Below, one piece after another: positions 8,935 to 18,322 of a stretch of 64,000 bases of DNA. Where the stretch lies: positions 246,796 to 310,795 of the forward strand of contig NZ_MPPI01000002.1 in assembly GCF_001895925.1 (NCBI RefSeq), given 5' to 3'. The notes beneath the pieces are model-generated. The model saw nothing but the letters and a program-made list of their open reading frames with translations, ran no database searches and had not been told where the DNA came from. Origin of the DNA: Phormidesmis priestleyi ULC007 (lineage in GTDB: Bacteria > Cyanobacteriota > Cyanobacteriia > Leptolyngbyales > Leptolyngbyaceae). Both the position numbers and the translations under genes were made by a program. How positions within the stretch are numbered: the stretch's first letter is position 1; the number at the start of each line of letters is the position of its first letter.

Positions 8935-9246
8935 TTAGTAGAGATTGGGAGCCGGATCATAGTCAGGACAGTGAATGGCATCTTCAGACAGCGCGATCGA
9001 GGGGTGAACCGTACACTTAAGCCCGTAATCACCCGTAAAATATTGACAGTTTGCACAAGGGATCTGGTGCATCTGTCTAGCTCTGCCCACGCCCTCAAAC
9101 ACAGTTGAAAACAAACTCCAGACTGTGAGAATCACAAATAACCAGGCAGACACAAAGCAAATTGGCACCAAAAACGGTTGAATGGCATGAACTAGTGGAT
9201 AAAGGAGTTGAAACACAGGTGTGTCACCATTGACATAAATGGGCAT
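8935..9246 (-). CDS. Small membrane protein with cysteine cluster
   Basis: A 103-residue protein with one long hydrophobic region at ~13-48 (one or two helices). A C-terminal soluble part has four cysteines (CANCQYF, then LKCTVHP, then HCPDY) that could bind zinc or an Fe-S cluster. The pattern is familiar from conserved cyanobacterial hypotheticals, but I cannot name the family. It precedes the cupin gene on the same strand and may share its transcript. Confidence 0.7.
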   Translation of the reverse strand: MPIYVNGDTPVFQLLYPLVHAIQPFLVPICFVSAWLFVILTVWSLFSTVFEGVGRARQMHQIPCANCQYFTGDYGLKCTVHPSIALSEDAIHCPDYDPAPNLY

Positions 9247-9409
9247 TCTGGATTCATATTAGTAGGCTGGTCTACGATCGTCGCCTCGCTTAAGAGTTAT
9301 TCAGGTGTCGTTACATTCTGTAACCTTTGATAGACTTTCCGGTCGATCGGCTATCTTTGAGGCTAGTGTACCTGGCTGTTTATTTCTGCCCCGGTAAAAC
9401 AAAAGACTT

Positions 9410-10843
9410 ATGCGCGTTTCTCTTTCTTCCACTCCCGCTCAATCTCAGCAAGTCAAACAACAGCTTGCTAACCCTGAAGATTCGCTCTCGTTTGAGCTTG
9501 GCAAAGCCGTTCAAGAGTTGCCACCTCTCTACACTCGCATTCTGGCAGGAACGGTCAGCGCGATCGTGTTTGGCACGATCGGCTGGGCGCACTTTAGCCA
9601 AATTGATGAAGTGGCGATCACTCAAGGCAAAACCGTTCCCTCGACCGAAGTTCGACCAATTCGAGCACTTGGGGTCGGCAGCGTCTCTCAAACTAGAGTC
9701 AAAGCTGGAAGCGTTGTCAAAAAGGGAGATATCTTAGTCGAAATCGATCCAGGAGTTAGCGAAACGAATGTCGCGAGTCTAGAAACAGATGCCCAAAAGA
9801 TTCAAGAAGATGTCAATCGTCTAGAAGCAGAGAGCCGAGGGCAAACGGTTTCAGGGGGAAATCCCATCCAAGATCAGTTGTTGAACGCACGTCAACGAGA
9901 ATTTACTGAAAAGCAAGCTGGAGCAATCGCCGAAGCCAATCGTCAAATCGCGACGATTAACGAAGCGCAAACTCGCCTAGAGCGATATCAAGAAAACCTG
10001 GCGAATGCTCAGACAACGCTGCAAAATGCTAAAGCCAATCTCGTCACGGCTCAAGAGCGAGAGAGAAGCCTCCGCACGCTGATTGCCAGCAATGCTGTTC
10101 CCCGGTTAGATTATCTCAACGCCATCGATCAGGTCACCAATGCCAAAAACCAGATCAACGATGCAGAAGATAAAATTACGTCTCTAGCGAAAGAAGCCGA
10201 AGCTCAACAGGATCGAATTCATCAAGCGCAGCAAGCTTTTGAGTCAGCAAAAAGCACGTCTCAGGGCTTGGCTCCTCAGCGTCAAGGCGAAATTCTGACT
10301 CAACTCAACCAACGCCGTGAAGAGTTGACGAAAAAGCTCGGCGAGATTGCGATCGCCAAAAAGCAGCAGTCTGACAAAGAAACCGTCACCGCTCCCTTTG
10401 ATGGAACAGTCTACAACATTAAAGTGACTCAAGGCCCAGTGCAGCAGGGCGAAGAATTGCTTTCGATTTCGCCTAACAATCAAGACCTCGTTCTAGAAGC
10501 TAAAGTTCTCAACCGAGATATTGGCTTTGTTCGGCCCGGCATGAATGCGAAAATTAAATTAGCGACCTTTCCTTATCAAGAGTTTGGCGTTATCGAGGGT
10601 GAAGTGCTTCAGATCAGCCCAGATGCCGTCGTTGAGAAAGATGAAAACGGTCGCGATATGGGTCCGGTCTTCTTGGCTAAGATTCGGCTCGACAAAAGTG
10701 CCATTAGCGTCCGGGGTCAAGACGTTGCACTAACTCCTGGTATGACAGGTGCCGCTGAGATCGTGACCCGTAAGAAGTCAATTCTCAGCTTCCTGATTGA
10801 ACCTGTGACTAAGAAATTTAGCGAAGCGTTCTCAGTCAGATAG
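9410..10843 (+). CDS. HlyD-family periplasmic adaptor protein
   Basis: A 477-residue membrane-fusion protein of type I or ABC export systems. A short cytoplasmic N-terminus is followed by one transmembrane helix (~44-61), a first lipoyl half (VSQTRVKAGSVVKKGDILVEID), and a long coiled coil (~125-300, rich in Gln/Ala/Glu). The second lipoyl half (VTAPFDGTVYNIKVTQGPVQQGEELL) and a beta-barrel follow. It should bridge an inner-membrane exporter to a TolC-type channel. Neither partner is adjacent. Confidence 0.9.
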   Translation: MRVSLSSTPAQSQQVKQQLANPEDSLSFELGKAVQELPPLYTRILAGTVSAIVFGTIGWAHFSQIDEVAITQGKTVPSTEVRPIRALGVGSVSQTRVKAGSVVKKGDILVEIDPGVSETNVASLETDAQKIQEDVNRLEAESRGQTVSGGNPIQDQLLNARQREFTEKQAGAIAEANRQIATINEAQTRLERYQENLANAQTTLQNAKANLVTAQERERSLRTLIASNAVPRLDYLNAIDQVTNAKNQINDAEDKITSLAKEAEAQQDRIHQAQQAFESAKSTSQGLAPQRQGEILTQLNQRREELTKKLGEIAIAKKQQSDKETVTAPFDGTVYNIKVTQGPVQQGEELLSISPNNQDLVLEAKVLNRDIGFVRPGMNAKIKLATFPYQEFGVIEGEVLQISPDAVVEKDENGRDMGPVFLAKIRLDKSAISVRGQDVALTPGMTGAAEIVTRKKSILSFLIEPVTKKFSEAFSVR

Positions 10844-11162
10844 ATTAAGAAGTGTAAAAGACGAAGGAGAAAAGGTGGATTGCAGCGGTTTAGGGTTTAA
10901 GCTTGAAAAAGCGCAAAACAGTGTATAGACGTAGATTTTTGCCTTTCCCCTTTTCTGATTGAAAAAGAATCTATTTAACAGAACGTAATATTTCCAATTT
11001 TGCGCTATCATAGAGATCAACGTAACAAAGCGATTGCGAGTATCTGTATCCATTAAGCATTTGGCTCCTTGGATGGGAAGCGAGGGGAAGAGCCGTCGCA
11101 CCGACGATCGCTACGGTTTAAACCGATACTAACCCTTCGTTATTCACTCCATCAGGTTTTTC
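10844..11162. other. 319-base gap between the HlyD-type gene and rimO
   Basis: I see no credible gene, RNA or terminator here. A minus-strand frame of 89 codons (10832-11101) overlaps the end of the HlyD-type gene and has no recognisable protein features. The last part should hold the rimO promoter, but I cannot place it. Confidence 0.5.
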
Positions 11163-12518
11163 ATGGGCAACAAGCCAACTATTGCCATCTCTCATTTAGG
11201 CTGCGAAAAAAACAGAATTGACACCGAGCATATGCTCGGTCTGCTAGTGCAAGCAGGTTATGAGGTTGACGCAAACGATGAACTCGCAGATTATGTAATC
11301 GTCAACACGTGCAGTTTTATTCAAGCGGCGCGAGAAGAGTCAGTTCGGACGTTAGTAGAACTGGCAGAAGCCAACAAAAAGATTGTGATCACGGGCTGCA
11401 TGGCGCAGCACTTTCAAGAGCAACTGTTAGACGAACTCCCCGAAGCTGTCGCGCTGGTTGGGACGGGCGACTATCACAAGATCGTAGACGTGATCGAGCG
11501 GACTGAATTGGGAGAGCGAGTCACCGAAGTCTCGCAAGAACCCACCTATATTGCAGATGAAACGACTCCTCGTTATCGCACCACAACTGAAGGAGTTGCT
11601 TATCTCAGAATTGCAGAAGGTTGTGACTATCGTTGCGCCTTTTGCATCATTCCCCACCTGCGCGGAAACCAACGATCGCGCACGATCGAGTCCATTGTCG
11701 CCGAAGCAAACCAGCTTGTCTCAGAAGGCGTTCGGGAGATTATTTTAATCTCTCAAATCACGACAAACTATGGCTTAGATATTTATGGGGAACCCAGACT
11801 GGCAGAATTGATTCGGGCACTGGGCGAAGTAGATATTCCCTGGGTTCGGATGCATTATGCCTATCCTACGGGCTTAACGCCTAGCGTGATGGCGGCGATG
11901 CAAGAAACGCCTAACGTTCTGCCCTATTTAGACTTGCCCCTTCAGCACTCCCACCCAGAGATTCTTCGATCAATGAATCGTCCCTGGCAGGGTCGGGTAA
12001 ATGACGGCATCATTGAGCGCATCAAATCAGCGTTACCCGATGCCGTGCTGAGAACCACTTTCATCGTGGGATTCCCCGGTGAAACCGATGAACAGTTTGA
12101 ACATTTGCTGCAATTTGTTCAACGTCACGAGTTCGATCATGTAGGGGTCTTCACCTTCTCCCCCGAAGAGGAAACCCCCGCCTACGAGTTGCCCAACCAG
12201 TTACCGCAATCGGTAATGGATGCCCGTCGCGATGCCTTAATGCAGATTCAGCAACCGATTTCTCTTAGACGGAATCGATCGCAGATTGGCAAGGTTGTCG
12301 ATGTTTTGATTGAGCAAGAAAACCCGGAAACGGGTGAGTTAGTCGGTCGGTCTGCCCGCTTTTCGCCAGAGGTGGATGGACTGGTGTATGTCCAGGGTGA
12401 GGCATCGCTAGGGGCACTGGTGCCAGTAGCGATCGTCGATGCCGATATCTATGACCTGTATGGGCATGTTGCGACCGCAGCAGACCTGATGCAGAACCCC
12501 TTAGTGGCGACTCGATGA
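11163..12518 (+). CDS. rimO: Ribosomal protein S12 methylthiotransferase RimO
   Basis: A 451-residue radical-SAM enzyme that methylthiolates an aspartate of ribosomal protein S12. The N-terminal domain opens with [14 protein letters not shown], typical of RimO rather than MiaB. Its other cluster cysteines are in VNTCSF and TGCMAQ. The radical-SAM CxxxCxxC is in [15 protein letters not shown] domain fills the C-terminal ~70 residues. Length and domain order are standard. Confidence 0.95.
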   Translation: MGNKPTIAISHLGCEKNRIDTEHMLGLLVQAGYEVDANDELADYVIVNTCSFIQAAREESVRTLVELAEANKKIVITGCMAQHFQEQLLDELPEAVALVGTGDYHKIVDVIERTELGERVTEVSQEPTYIADETTPRYRTTTEGVAYLRIAEGCDYRCAFCIIPHLRGNQRSRTIESIVAEANQLVSEGVREIILISQITTNYGLDIYGEPRLAELIRALGEVDIPWVRMHYAYPTGLTPSVMAAMQETPNVLPYLDLPLQHSHPEILRSMNRPWQGRVNDGIIERIKSALPDAVLRTTFIVGFPGETDEQFEHLLQFVQRHEFDHVGVFTFSPEEETPAYELPNQLPQSVMDARRDALMQIQQPISLRRNRSQIGKVVDVLIEQENPETGELVGRSARFSPEVDGLVYVQGEASLGALVPVAIVDADIYDLYGHVATAADLMQNPLVATR

Positions 12519-12647
12519 GGGTTTCGATGTCCCTGTTTTACTAAAAGCGATCTGAGATGCGTCGTTTTTGATGACCGTCTCTCCCGCATGTCTCGCATGT
12601 TTTATACCGCGCCTTTTCCGATGGTGTAACCAGTAGGATTGACCGTG

Positions 12648-12663
12648 CCTGAGTTTTCTCAGG
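12648..12663 (+). promoter_or_regulatory. Hairpin in the RNA helicase leader
   Basis: CCTGAG-TTTT-CTCAGG is a perfect 6-bp hairpin 62 bases before the helicase start. The leader region 12519-12724 is over 200 bases and holds no ORF. Cold-inducible helicase mRNAs in cyanobacteria have regulated 5' leaders, so a post-transcriptional role is possible but unproven. Confidence 0.4.
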
Positions 12664-12724
12664 ACATCTTGATCCCCCTCATCGAAATAATGGCGTATGA
12701 CCTTTGACCTATTAGGAGCATTCA

Positions 12725-14140
12725 ATGACCCTTTCTTTCCAAAGCCTTGGACTTTCTGAAACTCGCGTTCGTAACTTAGAAGAGTTGGGCTTTACTGCCC
12801 CGACCGCGATTCAAGCCCAAGCCATTCCTCACCTACTCGCGGGCCGCGATGTGGTGGGTCAAGCCCAAACCGGAACAGGCAAGACTGCCGCATTCGCTCT
12901 GCCTATCTTGGAGCGGATTGATCCCAAAAATCCCGCAGTGCAAGCGCTGATCCTGACACCGACTCGTGAGTTGGCAATGCAGGTATGTCAGGCAACCCGC
13001 ACGTTTGTGGACGACAAGCGCGTCCAAGTCTTAGCAATTTACGGTGGACAGTCGATCGACCAGCAAATTTCTCGACTACGCAAAGGTTCTCAAATCGTCG
13101 TCGGCACACCGGGGCGGGTGATTGACCTCCTCAGCCGGGGTGACTTAAAGCTCAATCAGTTGAGTTGGATGGTGCTAGACGAAGCAGATGAAATGCTGAA
13201 CATGGGCTTCATTCAGGATGTCGAAAAGATCCTGAACCAGGCGCCTGTTGAGCGTCAAACTGCCTTCTTCTCTGCCACGATGGAGCCTTCAGTTCGGAAG
13301 CTGGTGACGAAGTTCTTGAGATCGCCCGTGACGGTGACGATCGAGCAACCCAAAGCCGCCCCAAATCGCATTAATCAAGTCGCTTACACCATCCCCCGTG
13401 GTTGGACGAAAGCGCGGGCGCTGCAACCCATTCTAGAGTTGGAAGATCCCGATACGGCTCTAATCTTTGTGCGGACTCGTCGCGCTGCTGCCGAACTGAC
13501 CAGTCAACTACAAGCTGCCGGACATAGTGTGGATGAGTATCATGGCGATCTCACCCAGACTCAGCGCGAACGTCTGTTAATCAGGTTCCGTCAGCGTCAG
13601 GTGCGTTGGGTAGTTGCAACAGATATCGCAGCACGAGGCATTCACGTTGATGATCTCACCCATGTGATCAACTACGATTTGCCCGACAGCGTTGAAAGCT
13701 ATGTCCACCGCATCGGTCGAACCGGACGCGCTGGCAAAGAAGGCACCGCAATTTCGTTGGTTCACGCCCTTGATCGTCGTAAACTGCGCGACATTGAGAA
13801 CCACGTGCGTCAGCGTTTAGAGATTCGCAATGTGCCGACTCGTGCCGAAATCGAAGCTCGTTACTTAGACAAGCTACAAGGTCAGGTGCGCGAAGCTCTG
13901 ACGGGTGAGCGGATGGCTTCGTTCTTGCCGATCGTGGCGCAACTGGCTGAAGAGTTTGAACCCCACACGATCGCGGCAGCCGCTCTGCAAATGGTTTACG
14001 ACAAGACTCGTCCTTCTTGGATGGCTTCTGGTAGTGATCCCGTTGCGGATGATGCGCCTCGTTCACGCGGTGGCGGTGGCAGCGGTTCTGATAAGCCCAA
14101 GCCTGTCAAACGGGTAAAGACTTCTGCTAATTCTAATTAA
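12725..14140 (+). CDS. DEAD-box RNA helicase (DeaD/CrhR-like)
   Basis: A 471-residue ATP-dependent RNA helicase. The motifs occur in order: Q motif (SFQSLGLSETRV), AQTGTGKT, PTRELA, TPGR, DEADEM, SAT, RGIHVDD and HRIGRTGRAG. After the two RecA domains, ~110 residues include a helical segment and a Gly-rich, basic tail. This fits the DeaD/CrhR type linked to cold and redox stress, but I cannot assign the exact orthologue. Start chosen at ATG 12725 after TAGGAGC. The stop codon TAA lies at the edge of a MITE-like element. Confidence 0.93.
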   Translation: MTLSFQSLGLSETRVRNLEELGFTAPTAIQAQAIPHLLAGRDVVGQAQTGTGKTAAFALPILERIDPKNPAVQALILTPTRELAMQVCQATRTFVDDKRVQVLAIYGGQSIDQQISRLRKGSQIVVGTPGRVIDLLSRGDLKLNQLSWMVLDEADEMLNMGFIQDVEKILNQAPVERQTAFFSATMEPSVRKLVTKFLRSPVTVTIEQPKAAPNRINQVAYTIPRGWTKARALQPILELEDPDTALIFVRTRRAAAELTSQLQAAGHSVDEYHGDLTQTQRERLLIRFRQRQVRWVVATDIAARGIHVDDLTHVINYDLPDSVESYVHRIGRTGRAGKEGTAISLVHALDRRKLRDIENHVRQRLEIRNVPTRAEIEARYLDKLQGQVREALTGERMASFLPIVAQLAEEFEPHTIAAAALQMVYDKTRPSWMASGSDPVADDAPRSRGGGGSGSDKPKPVKRVKTSANSN

Positions 14141-14304
14141 CGTGAATTCGACGGCTTCGTTACAGTTTGTCGTGCCCCTAAATCCCTCAAGTTTGGGGAC
14201 TTCAAGCCAAAATTTCCGGTTCAAAGTCCCCCAGAATGGGGGATTTAGGGGGCAGAAGCCGCTGACAACGCAGCGAAAAAACTCGTCGAACTGACGTTAA
14301 TTAG
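14133..14304. repeat. MITE-like element, copy 1
   Basis: A ~172-base unit with perfect outer ends CTAATTAACGT (14133-14143) and ACGTTAATTAG (14294-14304). The ends extend inward imperfectly as TTAACGTGAATTCGACG / CGTCGAACTGACGTTAA. Inside is a large inverted repeat built on CCCCTAAATCCC and GGGGGATTTAGGGGG. It contains no ORF. In reverse complement it is closely similar to the copy at 49785-49965. The helicase stop codon (14138-14140) falls inside the left end. Confidence 0.75.
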
Positions 14305-14334
14305 TGCGAACGGCAGTAGAAAATAGCTAAAGTT

Positions 14335-14368
14335 AGCGGGTTGAGGAGGTTCCTTAACTCGCTTTTTT
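14335..14368 (+). terminator. Rho-independent terminator after the helicase
   Basis: AGCGGGTTGAGGA pairs with TCCTTAACTCGCT over 13 positions (two G-U pairs) around a GGT loop, and is followed by a T-run. It lies beyond the MITE-like element, so the element is probably transcribed as part of the helicase 3' untranslated region. Confidence 0.85.
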
Positions 14369-14397
14369 GATTGAAAATTGCGGTTGTGAACGATCGT

Positions 14398-14766
14398 TTA
14401 CGCTTGCTCTAACAAATGTCTTACGGCGTTCACCATTTCTAAGGGTTTATATGGTTTGGCGATGTAGGCATCGGCTCCTTGCTTTAGGCCCCAATAGCGA
14501 TCGAACTCTTCGTCTTTTATAGTACACATCATGACAGGAATGTTCTTCGTTCGGGGATCGCTCTTGATCCAGCGACACAGTTCGTAGCCGTTCATTCGTG
14601 GCATGACAATATCAGTAATTACGAGATCTGGGTGATGGGTCTGAATTTGCTTGATCGCTTCGATGCCGTCGATCGCCTCAATCACCGCATATCCACTGCT
14701 TTCAAGATACTCTGCGAGAATTAACCGAACCGTCGTGCTATCGTCAACAACTAAAACTGCACTCAT
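14398..14766 (-). CDS. CheY-like single-domain response regulator
   Basis: A 122-residue receiver domain with no output domain. Acidic residues Asp8/Asp9 (VVDDS), the phospho-acceptor Asp (LVITDIVMP) and the conserved Lys (YIAKPYKP) are present. It resembles PilH/CheY-type regulators of cyanobacterial pilus motility systems. No kinase is adjacent, so the partner is unknown. Confidence 0.9.
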   Translation of the reverse strand: MSAVLVVDDSTTVRLILAEYLESSGYAVIEAIDGIEAIKQIQTHHPDLVITDIVMPRMNGYELCRWIKSDPRTKNIPVMMCTIKDEEFDRYWGLKQGADAYIAKPYKPLEMVNAVRHLLEQA

Positions 14767-14958
14767 AAACGCTTGTGTCAGTCAATCCACAGGACTGCTC
14801 CTTCTTGACCTATTATTCGCGTCGAGAGTTCTTAACTCCGGAATTTTTGTGTGGGAAAATCGTAAAGAGCGCCATTGAGTGACAAGTTTTGAACTTTAAA
14901 GGTCAAGCGAACCGCTTTAACTAAAAGTTTCACTCCTGTCACTCATGAGGCTATTTTT

Positions 14959-15909
14959 TTAGCGGCGATCGCGAGTCAATAAATCGAGCTTTGTGAATTC
15001 GTCTGCATCAAGTGACCAACCTAGAGCGCCTGCATTTTGTCGAGCTTGATCAGCGTTTTTGGCACCAGGGATCGGAATCACATTGCCTTGAGTGATGAGC
15101 CAATTCAGCGCGACTTGAGCGGGCATTTTATCGTGCTTTTGTCCGATCTCACGCATCAAGCTAATGACAGGGGCAAGCTTTTCTAATCCCTGACGGCTGA
15201 ATCGACTATCTAGCTTTCGAGCACCCGTCACGGAGTCCGCATTTTCAGGCGTATATTTCCCGGTCAATAACCCTTGAGCTAAAGGACTGTATGCCAAAAT
15301 TGTCACCCCTAAGTCACGGGCAGTATTGAAAATCCCATTCGTCTCGATCTGGCGAGTGATTAGTGAATGACGAACTTGATTGACCGCTAGAGGAACCCCT
15401 TTTGCGGCTAAATAGTCGTGAGCTTCCCGCATTTGTTGAGCCGAATAATTGCTGACTCCGATCGTTGCAATTCGCCCTCGCTTCACTTCTTCTGCTAATG
15501 CCTCCATTAGTGTTTTTTTGCTCATAAAAAAGTCGAACGGCATATGAACTTGGTAAAGCGCAATGCGATCGATTTGGAGCCGCTTCAAACTTTCTGATAC
15601 CGCTTCATGAACTGACTCTGCCGAAAATCGCCAGGGCAACGGCATATATTTTGTGGCAATTTGTACCGGGCGATCGGTTTGCTTCATAAACCGCCCTAAC
15701 AGCTTTTCTGACTCGCCCAAGCCATAGATTTCTGCTGTATCAAAAAAATCAACTCCAGAGGCAATCGTGGCATCAAACGCTTCTTTGACCTGCGCTTCAC
15801 CATATTCTTTGCCATAGCTCCAAAACAGCGAGTCGCCCCATTGCCAAGTGCCGATGCCAAGCGGTGGAATCGCAGGAAGATTTGCGCCAAAGGAAATGGA
15901 CTGCACCAT
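14959..15909 (-). CDS. Aldo/keto reductase
   Basis: A 316-residue NADPH-dependent oxidoreductase of the TIM-barrel AKR family. Expected catalytic residues are visible: Asp and Tyr in FFDTAEIYG, Lys in IATKYMP, His in YQVHMP. NADPH-binding segments near the end (IPIPGAKNADQARQN) are also present. The substrate cannot be predicted; close relatives are annotated as general aldehyde or keto-sugar reductases. Confidence 0.92.
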   Translation of the reverse strand: MVQSISFGANLPAIPPLGIGTWQWGDSLFWSYGKEYGEAQVKEAFDATIASGVDFFDTAEIYGLGESEKLLGRFMKQTDRPVQIATKYMPLPWRFSAESVHEAVSESLKRLQIDRIALYQVHMPFDFFMSKKTLMEALAEEVKRGRIATIGVSNYSAQQMREAHDYLAAKGVPLAVNQVRHSLITRQIETNGIFNTARDLGVTILAYSPLAQGLLTGKYTPENADSVTGARKLDSRFSRQGLEKLAPVISLMREIGQKHDKMPAQVALNWLITQGNVIPIPGAKNADQARQNAGALGWSLDADEFTKLDLLTRDRR

Positions 15910-16073
15910 AAAAATTTGATCTGATTTAAGGACTTAACATTTCTTAGTCTAGCGATTTGCAAGCAGGGGCGCGTCCGTCGATCGTTACAAATCCATGGGA
16001 CTCAAGTCGCCCGATCGCCCTTATCCTAAAAATGAGAAACTGATTTGTCGTGACCTCCGCGTTTTGAGAAACT

Positions 16074-17495
16074 ATGGCGACTAATGATTTTCCTGATCCA
16101 CAGTTGGTGTCGTCTGAGCCGGTAAAGTCTCTGCCTAAGCTGGGCTTATTCACTATGTTTCGGCTAGGTTTGTTTCAAATGGGGTTGGGGATATTGTCAC
16201 TGTTGACGCTAGGCGTTCTCAATCAGGTGATGATCTCCGAACTGAAAGTGCCAGGGACGATCGCAGCAGGCACGATCGCCATGTATCAATTTGTGGCTCC
16301 GGCTCGGATCTGGTTTGGGCAGATGTCTGACTCGAAACCAATTAGGGGCTATCATCGCACGGGCTATATCTGGAGCGGTATGACTCTACAAGCAGTCTGC
16401 CTGTTTTTGGCGGTGCAGGTCGTTTGGAAACTGGGTGCCAGCGCTGCTACGGGCTGGACTACGCAAAGCACGGTTTGGGCTGCCCTACTCGCGTTGATGT
16501 TTGGGCTGTATGGCTTGTGTATTAGCGCCAGTTCGACCCCATTTATGGCGCTGCTGGTCGATATCACTGACGAAGATCAGCGATCGAAGGTTGTCGGAAT
16601 TGTCTGGTCAATGCTGATGATTGGGATTATCATCGGCGCGATCGTCGGGCAAAAAATGCTGACTGGCTTAACGCCCGAAACGTTGCAGCCAGTGGTGAAT
16701 CGGCTGTTTACAATTTTTCCGATCGCGGTCATTGGTCTCACATTTCTGGCGACATTTGGCATTGAGAAGAAATATTCACGCTATGCGTCACGATCGCAGT
16801 TAGCCGAGCGAGAAGATCAAATTACGTTAGGCAGAGCTTTAAAGGTTCTGACTGCCAGCCGACAAACAGGAATCTTTTTCGCGTTTTTGCTGGTGATGAC
16901 GATTAGTTTATTTCTTCAGCAGCCCGTTTTAGAACCTTATGCCCGCGAAGTGTTTGGCATGACGATCGCCGAAAGTGCCGGACTCAACAAATACTGGGGA
17001 TACGGCGTTTTGGCGGGAATGGGCATCGGCGGCTTTCTGGTTGTGCCTCGTCTCGGTAAACAGCGGACTGCAAAAATGGGTTGCTTGCTGACGAGCGCTT
17101 GTTTTCTGCTGATCATTATTTCTGGCTCTACGCAAACTCAAGTTTTGCTCAAAAGTGCCGTGATTCTGTTTGGCTTGTCTTCGGGTGTGCTGACCAATAG
17201 TGCAGTCAGTTTAATGCTGGATCTAACTGCCGCAGAAACCGCAGGAACCTTTGTCGGAGCATGGGGACTGGCTCAAGCTTTGTCTCAAGCCAGCGCAACT
17301 TTGGCGGGAGGCGTGATTCTTGACATCGGTCGTCAACTCTTTCAGCAGCCCTTCTTTGCTTTTAGCTTGGTGTTTGCTTGTGAGGCGCTAGGCATGATTT
17401 TGGCAGTCATATTGCTGGCGCGAGTCAACGTTCAAGAATTTAGAACGAAGTCTCAAACTGCGATCGCTGCCGTTCTCGAAACCGAACTCGATTAA
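16074..17495 (+). CDS. PucC/LhaA-type major facilitator protein
   Basis: A 473-residue membrane protein with about 12 hydrophobic helices. The N-terminal part (FRLGLFQMGLGILSLLTLGV, then APARIWFGQMSDSKPIRGYHRT) is typical of the BCD/PucC family. In phototrophs these proteins are linked to chlorophyll-binding protein assembly or pigment handling. In cyanobacteria the exact role is unclear. It is followed after 14 bases by a phosphatase-like gene on the same strand. Confidence 0.9.
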   Translation: MATNDFPDPQLVSSEPVKSLPKLGLFTMFRLGLFQMGLGILSLLTLGVLNQVMISELKVPGTIAAGTIAMYQFVAPARIWFGQMSDSKPIRGYHRTGYIWSGMTLQAVCLFLAVQVVWKLGASAATGWTTQSTVWAALLALMFGLYGLCISASSTPFMALLVDITDEDQRSKVVGIVWSMLMIGIIIGAIVGQKMLTGLTPETLQPVVNRLFTIFPIAVIGLTFLATFGIEKKYSRYASRSQLAEREDQITLGRALKVLTASRQTGIFFAFLLVMTISLFLQQPVLEPYAREVFGMTIAESAGLNKYWGYGVLAGMGIGGFLVVPRLGKQRTAKMGCLLTSACFLLIIISGSTQTQVLLKSAVILFGLSSGVLTNSAVSLMLDLTAAETAGTFVGAWGLAQALSQASATLAGGVILDIGRQLFQQPFFAFSLVFACEALGMILAVILLARVNVQEFRTKSQTAIAAVLETELD

Positions 17496-17509
17496 TATTA
17501 GATTCCCAA

Positions 17510-18322
17510 ATGACTGATTTTTGGACTCAAATTCTCGATTTTTCTCAAGCCGAAACTCAGCGAGTCGGCACCCAACTGCTACAAGATTTTGGTCAGGCGC
17601 AAGCATCTGAAAAATCCGATGGTAGTTTGGTGACCCAATCCGATCAGTGGGCAGATCAAGAATTGCGGAATGCGATCGCTCACACATTTCCAACCCACGG
17701 CGTTTTGAGTGAAGAAACCGAACATATTTTCCCCGATCAAGACTGGTGCTGGGTGATTGATCCGTTAGATGGCACGACGAATTTTGCGAGAGGTCTGCCA
17801 CTCTGGGGCATCTCACTGGGCTTACTTTATAAAGGAATTCCAGTCTTCGGATATGTGCATTTCCCACCGTTGAGACAATCTTTTCACGGGTTTTGGCAAG
17901 GTTCATCGGGGCTGACGATGCCAACGGGAGCGTTTCTCAACCAGAAGCCGATTCACGCTAGTCAAGATGCTTTGACGAGCAACCACTTTTTTAATCTGTG
18001 CGCTCGAAGTATCTCGGTGCTCAAAAATCCCTTTCCTGCCAAAATTCGGATGTTGGGTGTGTCAACTTACAATTTTTTGACGGTCGCCGCTGGAGCAACT
18101 TTAGGAGGAATTGAAGCTACACCAAAAATTTGGGATATCACCGCAGTCTGGGCGATCGTGCAAGCGGCTGGCGCAGTCTGGCACCCACTCGAACCCAATC
18201 CCATCTTTCCTTTACAAGTTGGAGAGAATTATAGTCAGCGATCGTTCCCAACGTTGGTCGTCAGTCGCGCCGATTTGCTACCCGTTTTTGAGCCGTTGGT
18301 AAGTTCGATCAGAAGCCGTTAA
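17510..18322 (+). CDS. Inositol monophosphatase-family protein
   Basis: A 270-residue Mg-dependent phosphatase of the IMPase/FBPase fold. Motif GVLSEETE supplies metal ligands, WVIDPLDGTTNFARG is the signature metal- and phosphate-binding motif, and WDITAVWAIVQAAGA is the C-terminal motif. Substrate could be inositol-1-P, histidinol-P or another sugar phosphate. The stop overlaps by 4 bases the end of the convergent downstream gene. Confidence 0.9.
   Translation: MTDFWTQILDFSQAETQRVGTQLLQDFGQAQASEKSDGSLVTQSDQWADQELRNAIAHTFPTHGVLSEETEHIFPDQDWCWVIDPLDGTTNFARGLPLWGISLGLLYKGIPVFGYVHFPPLRQSFHGFWQGSSGLTMPTGAFLNQKPIHASQDALTSNHFFNLCARSISVLKNPFPAKIRMLGVSTYNFLTVAAGATLGGIEATPKIWDITAVWAIVQAAGAVWHPLEPNPIFPLQVGENYSQRSFPTLVVSRADLLPVFEPLVSSIRSR

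Noticed and set aside
10832..11101. 89-codon minus-strand frame between the HlyD-type gene and rimO
   Set aside because: It overlaps the end of a solid gene, has no family-like pattern and an odd composition; not supported as a gene.
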